Assembly (NCBI RefSeq): GCF_028291725.1
Contig: NZ_JAQGNT010000092.1
Location: 1-64,000 of the forward strand
Origin: Hydrocarboniphaga sp.
GTDB lineage: Bacteria > Pseudomonadota > Gammaproteobacteria > Nevskiales > Nevskiaceae
Length of the DNA stretch: 64,000 nucleotides
Reading direction: 5' to 3'
Part shown: in pieces, positions 60,569 through 64,000 of the stretch
Numbering within the stretch: position 1 is the stretch's first letter
Layout of the letters: each line of letters opens with the position of its first letter
The notes under the pieces: generated by a model
What the model was told of the DNA's origin: nothing
The model's input: the letters and a program-made list of their open reading frames with translations, nothing else
The model's database searches: none
Translations under genes and position numbers: made by a program

Positions 60569-62202
60569 GCGGCAAGGGTATTTTTTCGCCGCTGCGGCAC
60601 GCGACATTCCGCAACATGTGGCTCAGCAGTACGGTGTCCAATACCGGCAGCCTGATCCAGAGTGTGGCCGCTGCCTGGACCATGGCCGGTATCGCAACGG
60701 CGGACTATGTAGCGCTGGTGCAGACCGCCAGCTTCCTGCCGATGGCCCTGTTGGCACTGCCGGCAGGCGCCATTGCCGACATCTACGATCGCCGCAGGGT
60801 GCAGATCGCGGCGCTGTCGCTCGCCTGCGTAGGCGGCACGCTGATGACCCTGGCCTCGATCCTGGGCTTGATAACACCCTGGGTGTTGCTGGGCTTCTGT
60901 TTCCTGGTCGGGAGCGGCGGTGCCTTGTCCGCCCCGGCCCGAGGCGCTTCGGTCGGCGAACAGGTGCCCAAGGACTTGCTGCCGCAGGCGGTCGGGCTCA
61001 ACAACATCAGCTACAACCTGGCGCGCAGCATCGGCCCCGCGCTGGGAGGCGTGATCGTTGCAGCGCTCGGCGCAACCGTGGCCTTCGCCGCCAATGCGCT
61101 GACCTATCTGCCGATGCTCTACTCGCTGCACCGATGGAAGCGCGTGGCCGAAGTCTCGCGCCTGCCGCCGGAAGGGCTGTTGCGCTCGGTCAACTCGGGC
61201 CTGCGCTACATCGTCCACATGCAGCCGGTGCGCCGGACCGTGCTGCGGGCGTTCATCATCTGCTTCCTGGGCGGCGCTCTGCATTCACTGATGCCGCTGA
61301 TCGCCCGCGATCTGCTCGGCGGCGGCGCCAGGACCTTCGGCTTGCTGCTCGGCTGCTTCGGCGTCGGTGCGGTGTCCGGCATCTTCGTGCTGCAGCCGAT
61401 GCGCACGGCCTTGGGCAATGAAAACACCGTGCGCGCCTGTAGCCTGATCCTGGGCGCCAGCCTTGCGGTGCTGGCCTTCAGCAACAGTTTTCTACTGGAC
61501 ATCGTGGTGCTGCTGGGCGCGGGCATGGTCTGGATGGTGCTCACGACGACGATCAGCGTCGCGGTGCAGCTGTCGGTGCCCCGCTGGGTAGCGGGCCGGG
61601 CGATCGCGATGTCGAGCGCCGCCACCTCGCTGGGCATCGCCACCGGCGCCTGGGTCTGGGGCCTGGTGGCGAAGGAGCATGGGGTGTCGCTGGTGTTCCA
61701 GATAGCGGCCGCTGCGCTGCTGGTGTCTCCACTGCTGGGACTGTTCCTGCGCGTCGCCGACCGCACCTCTTCCACCGAGTCGGACGAGCGTGCACTGGCC
61801 GATCCCGATGTCAAACTCGGCATCGGTGGCCGCAGCGGGCCGATCAGCATCGAGCTTCAATACCGCATCCCATCTGCAAAAGCGCGCGACTTCTACAACC
61901 TCATGCGCGAGCTGCAGCGTATCCGCTCGCGCAATGGCGCTTACGACTGGTCGCTGTCGCGCAACATCGGCGATCCCGAGCAATGGTCGGAGCGATTCCG
62001 CTGCGCCACCTGGGACGACTACCTTCGCCAGCGCAGCCGGCGCACGCTCGACGACAGCGCGCTGCATGAGCGTGCGCACGAGATGCACGTTGGCATCGAG
62101 CCGATCAAGGTCCTGCGCTGGCTGGACCGCCCCTCAGGCTCGGTGCGCTGGCGCGACGATGCGCCTGACCGCGGAGACGATGCCTTGCGAATCCAGGTCT
62201 GA
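60565..62202 (+). CDS. MFS exporter of the EntS/MFS_3 type
   Basis: A 545-residue transporter. It opens with FRNMWLSSTVSNTGSLIQSV, typical of MFS_3/EntS, and shows ~12 hydrophobic helices to residue ~400. A soluble C-terminal extension (~residues 415-545) starts LGIGGRSGPISIELQYRIP and resembles an antibiotic-monooxygenase-like dimeric barrel. These proteins export siderophores or other small hydrophobic compounds. Its extension is the paralogue of the fragment at 3-419. The ATG overlaps the truncated SDR stop (ATGA), so expression may be driven from that relic. Confidence 0.92.
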   Translation: MSGKGIFSPLRHATFRNMWLSSTVSNTGSLIQSVAAAWTMAGIATADYVALVQTASFLPMALLALPAGAIADIYDRRRVQIAALSLACVGGTLMTLASILGLITPWVLLGFCFLVGSGGALSAPARGASVGEQVPKDLLPQAVGLNNISYNLARSIGPALGGVIVAALGATVAFAANALTYLPMLYSLHRWKRVAEVSRLPPEGLLRSVNSGLRYIVHMQPVRRTVLRAFIICFLGGALHSLMPLIARDLLGGGARTFGLLLGCFGVGAVSGIFVLQPMRTALGNENTVRACSLILGASLAVLAFSNSFLLDIVVLLGAGMVWMVLTTTISVAVQLSVPRWVAGRAIAMSSAATSLGIATGAWVWGLVAKEHGVSLVFQIAAAALLVSPLLGLFLRVADRTSSTESDERALADPDVKLGIGGRSGPISIELQYRIPSAKARDFYNLMRELQRIRSRNGAYDWSLSRNIGDPEQWSERFRCATWDDYLRQRSRRTLDDSALHERAHEMHVGIEPIKVLRWLDRPSGSVRWRDDAPDRGDDALRIQV

Positions 62203-62424
62203 GGGCGACAGGCCCTAAACGTTCACATACTCGAAAATATTTGCCTGGATATCCAGTCGATCTGTACGCCGCTCGTCGATGGGCTTTTGGTGCGCTCTTT
62301 TGGCCGGAATTCTCAGTCGAACGTCCGCGAGTCTCACCCCTGGCCGAGTGATACCTCGCCAAAATGGGCGAGGCTGTACTCCGCGTCGAATCATTCAAAT
62401 TTGAAACACTGACGGAAGGCCGCG

Positions 62425-62793
62425 ATGCAACGCAAACCCCTGGAAGCCGAGATGGAGCTGTTCCGCGATTCGGCGCGCAAATTTTTTCAGCAGGAGATCC
62501 GCCCGCACAGCGAGCGCTGGCGCGAAGCCAACCCGATCGATCGGGAGGCCTACCGAAAAGCCGGCGACATGGGCTTGCTGTGCATGTGGGCGGACGAGGA
62601 GTATGGCGGGCAGGGCGTCCAGGATTTCCGCTACGAACAAATCCTGATCGAGGAGAACGTCTTCCACGGCGGCGCCGGCTACATGGATGAGTACACGATC
62701 TGCCGGCTGTACCAGGACGAGCGCGTGCATCGCATCCTCGCCGGCAGTTCAGAAATCATGAAAGAACTGATCGCGCGTTCCATTCTGGATTGA
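62425..62793 (+). pseudogene. Acyl-CoA dehydrogenase with the central ~250 residues deleted
   Basis: A 122-codon frame made of the two ends of an acyl-CoA dehydrogenase. Residues 1-~77 are the N-terminal helical part (ELFRDSARKFFQQEIRPH, EEYGGQGVQDFRYEQILIEE). Residues ~80-122 are the C-terminal helix (HGGAGYMDEYTICRLYQDER, AGSSEIMKELIARSILD). The whole middle, including the beta-barrel, FAD site and catalytic Glu, is absent; intact enzymes are ~380 residues. The junction at FHGG is in frame. It cannot be a working dehydrogenase. Confidence 0.88.
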
Positions 62794-62842
62794 GACCCAT
62801 CTCTATGGGCTACCCAGACTTGACCAGACGGAGGAGTCGATC

Positions 62843-63328
62843 TCAGTCGGCCCTGAAGCTGTGATGGCAATCCGAGCAGACGCCGCCCAGCGTCTTCGCC
62901 TGTGCCCGGACTGCTGCCATGTCATCGCCGGCCAGGACCGTGGTCATGGTCTTGGCTTCCGGTGCGAGTCGGTCGGCGATCGCATCGAACTTGGCGCGAG
63001 CCTCCCAGATGTAGGGCAAGGCATCGGTGTCGACGCCGGCTTCAGCGCCGCTGCCGGCCGGAAACCAGCCGCGCACTTCCGCTGTGTATGAGCCGATCAC
63101 TAGTGCCGCCGCCGCCATCCTGGCCTTGTCCGGGGCGTCGGTCTTCAACTGATCGACGATGGTCTTCATCGCAGCGCCCATCTTCTTGAAGCTGGCCTGC
63201 CGCACTTCAATCACGGCCTGAGGTGATCCGGCGTCCGCGGCAGCGGCCATGCCGGACGACAGTGCCGAAAGGCCCGCCAGCACGAGCAGCGCGCCACCGG
63301 TCATCAGGCGTGGATGCGAGCGGCTCAT
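62843..63328 (-). CDS. Cytochrome c' (class II)
   Basis: A 161-residue secreted cytochrome. Sec signal ends near GMAAAA. The mature four-helix bundle begins AVIEVRQASFKKMGAAMKTI and ends with the single heme site CSDCHHSFRAD at the C-terminus, as in class II cytochromes c'. It binds gaseous ligands such as NO in known members. Its ATG overlaps the stop of the ankyrin gene (63325-63328), so the two are co-translated. Confidence 0.9.
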   Translation of the reverse strand: MSRSHPRLMTGGALLVLAGLSALSSGMAAAADAGSPQAVIEVRQASFKKMGAAMKTIVDQLKTDAPDKARMAAAALVIGSYTAEVRGWFPAGSGAEAGVDTDALPYIWEARAKFDAIADRLAPEAKTMTTVLAGDDMAAVRAQAKTLGGVCSDCHHSFRAD

Positions 63329-63999
63329 AGATTTTTCACCGTTTGATTCACTGCTTGATTCACTGTTTGATTCGCCGATTGTTTGGCAAAGATGGCGTCG
63401 AAGGCCGGCTTCAATTTGAACTGCGGATCGCCGGCGATATCGGCGGATGTCTGGCCCGCCTTGTTCTTGATGTCGGTGCGCGCGCCCTTGTCGTGGAGCA
63501 GCTGGATCATTGCCACGGTTTCGCCGCCTGCGCCTTCGGCACCGGAACCGTTGGATAGCAGCACGTGCAGCGGCGTCTGGCCATCGGCGGCAGCGGCATT
63601 CGGCTCGGGGTCCAGCTGTAGCGCCAGCGCCAGTGCCGGCAGCTTGCCGCTGCTCGCGGCGGCCAGCACGATGTTGGTGCCGTCGGCGGCGCGAAAGCGC
63701 GCGTCTGCGCCGGCCGTGATCAGCATCTGCATCAGATCAGTGGACCCGCGTTCCGCCGCGAGCTGCAGCGGCGTCTTCGGCGGTAGCTCGTAGTCGCCGG
63801 TCCTGAAGTTGCTCTCGAAGCGCCATTTGACCTGCGCCGTGCCGGTGGGCGCGTTCGGGTCGGCGCCCTTGGCCAGCAGCAGCTGCACCAGTGAGGGCTG
63901 CTCGGCGAGAATCGCCGCGTGCAGCAGTCGGTTGCCGTTGCGATCAAGCGCCTTCAGGTCCGCGCCGCGCTCGATCATGCGGGCCGCGAACGCGTAGTC
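63325..63999 (-). CDS. Ankyrin-repeat protein, C-terminal part (5' end outside window)
   Basis: At least 224 residues of ankyrin repeats reading in from the right edge. Repeat units include MIERGADLKALDRNGNRLLH, LVQLLLAKGADPNAPTGTAQ, TPLQLAAERGSTDLMQMLIT and GADARFRAADGTNIVLAAAS, with a C-terminal QSANQTVNQAVNQTVKNL tail. The 5' end is outside. It is translationally coupled to cytochrome c', so it may chaperone or dock that cytochrome; this is inference. Ankyrin proteins coupled to periplasmic catalase-like proteins (AnkB) are a known precedent. Confidence 0.85.
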   Translation of the reverse strand, partial: DYAFAARMIERGADLKALDRNGNRLLHAAILAEQPSLVQLLLAKGADPNAPTGTAQVKWRFESNFRTGDYELPPKTPLQLAAERGSTDLMQMLITAGADARFRAADGTNIVLAAASSGKLPALALALQLDPEPNAAAADGQTPLHVLLSNGSGAEGAGGETVAMIQLLHDKGARTDIKNKAGQTSADIAGDPQFKLKPAFDAIFAKQSANQTVNQAVNQTVKNL

Positions 64000-64000
64000 C

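Overview
The window is about 64 kb of GC-rich DNA, densely coding and without any rRNA, tRNA, transposase or CRISPR array. The protein complement suggests a Gram-negative proteobacterium, most likely a gammaproteobacterium of the Nevskiales/Solimonadaceae type. Supporting signs are PcoA/PcoB-type copper resistance, several c-type cytochromes, TonB-dependent receptors beside CoA-thioester catabolic genes, and REP-like intergenic palindromes. The taxonomic placement is inference.

Region 1 (about 0.5-17.6 kb) is a copper island. Reading along the minus strand from 14.8 kb down to 0.5 kb it holds: a small Met-rich secreted protein; a membrane-anchored FAD/NAD/[2Fe-2S] reductase; a diheme-type b561-like membrane protein; a heptaheme periplasmic cytochrome c; a second Met-rich secreted protein; a DUF2933-type membrane protein; CopA; CopB; an ATP-grasp-like protein; a CopL-like Cys/Met-rich protein; a TolC/CusC-type lipoprotein with a long Met/His tail; a third small Met-rich protein; a second multicopper oxidase; and a cytochrome c fused to a SnoaL-like domain. 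Many genes are joined by ATGA-type overlaps. On the plus strand a copper-type P1B ATPase is driven by what looks like a MerR-class promoter. Three FNR/ANR-type palindromes precede minus-strand genes of the island. Together these suggest periplasmic copper oxidation and sequestration coupled to a dedicated electron-transfer chain, possibly under redox control.

Region 2 (about 17.7-59.7 kb) is a catabolic island for an unidentified organic acid or cyclic substrate. It encodes an acyl-CoA ligase, a MaoC-type hydratase, two TonB receptors, a Rieske oxygenase with its ferredoxin, an amidohydrolase, a VOC protein, a fused indolepyruvate:ferredoxin oxidoreductase-type enzyme, an alcohol dehydrogenase, four intact SDRs, an NTF2-like protein, a KstD-like flavoprotein with a [2Fe-2S] ferredoxin, a cytochrome P450, two CaiB-type CoA-transferases (one a two-domain fusion), HyuAB-type hydantoinase subunits, a GMC oxidoreductase, a thiolase and an enoyl-CoA hydratase. 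Local regulators are GbsR/MarR, two AraC, LysR and TetR types. Several have a clear palindrome at or near their own start.

Region 3 (59.7-64 kb) looks eroded and rearranged. It has a truncated SDR, an MFS exporter, an acyl-CoA dehydrogenase reduced to its two ends, a cytochrome c' and an ankyrin protein cut by the window edge. The MFS exporter is a close paralogue of the MFS fragment at the very left edge of the window.

Five families of intergenic palindromes (REP/REPIN-like) punctuate regions 2 and 3. One copy lies in frame inside a gene and another supplies a stop codon.
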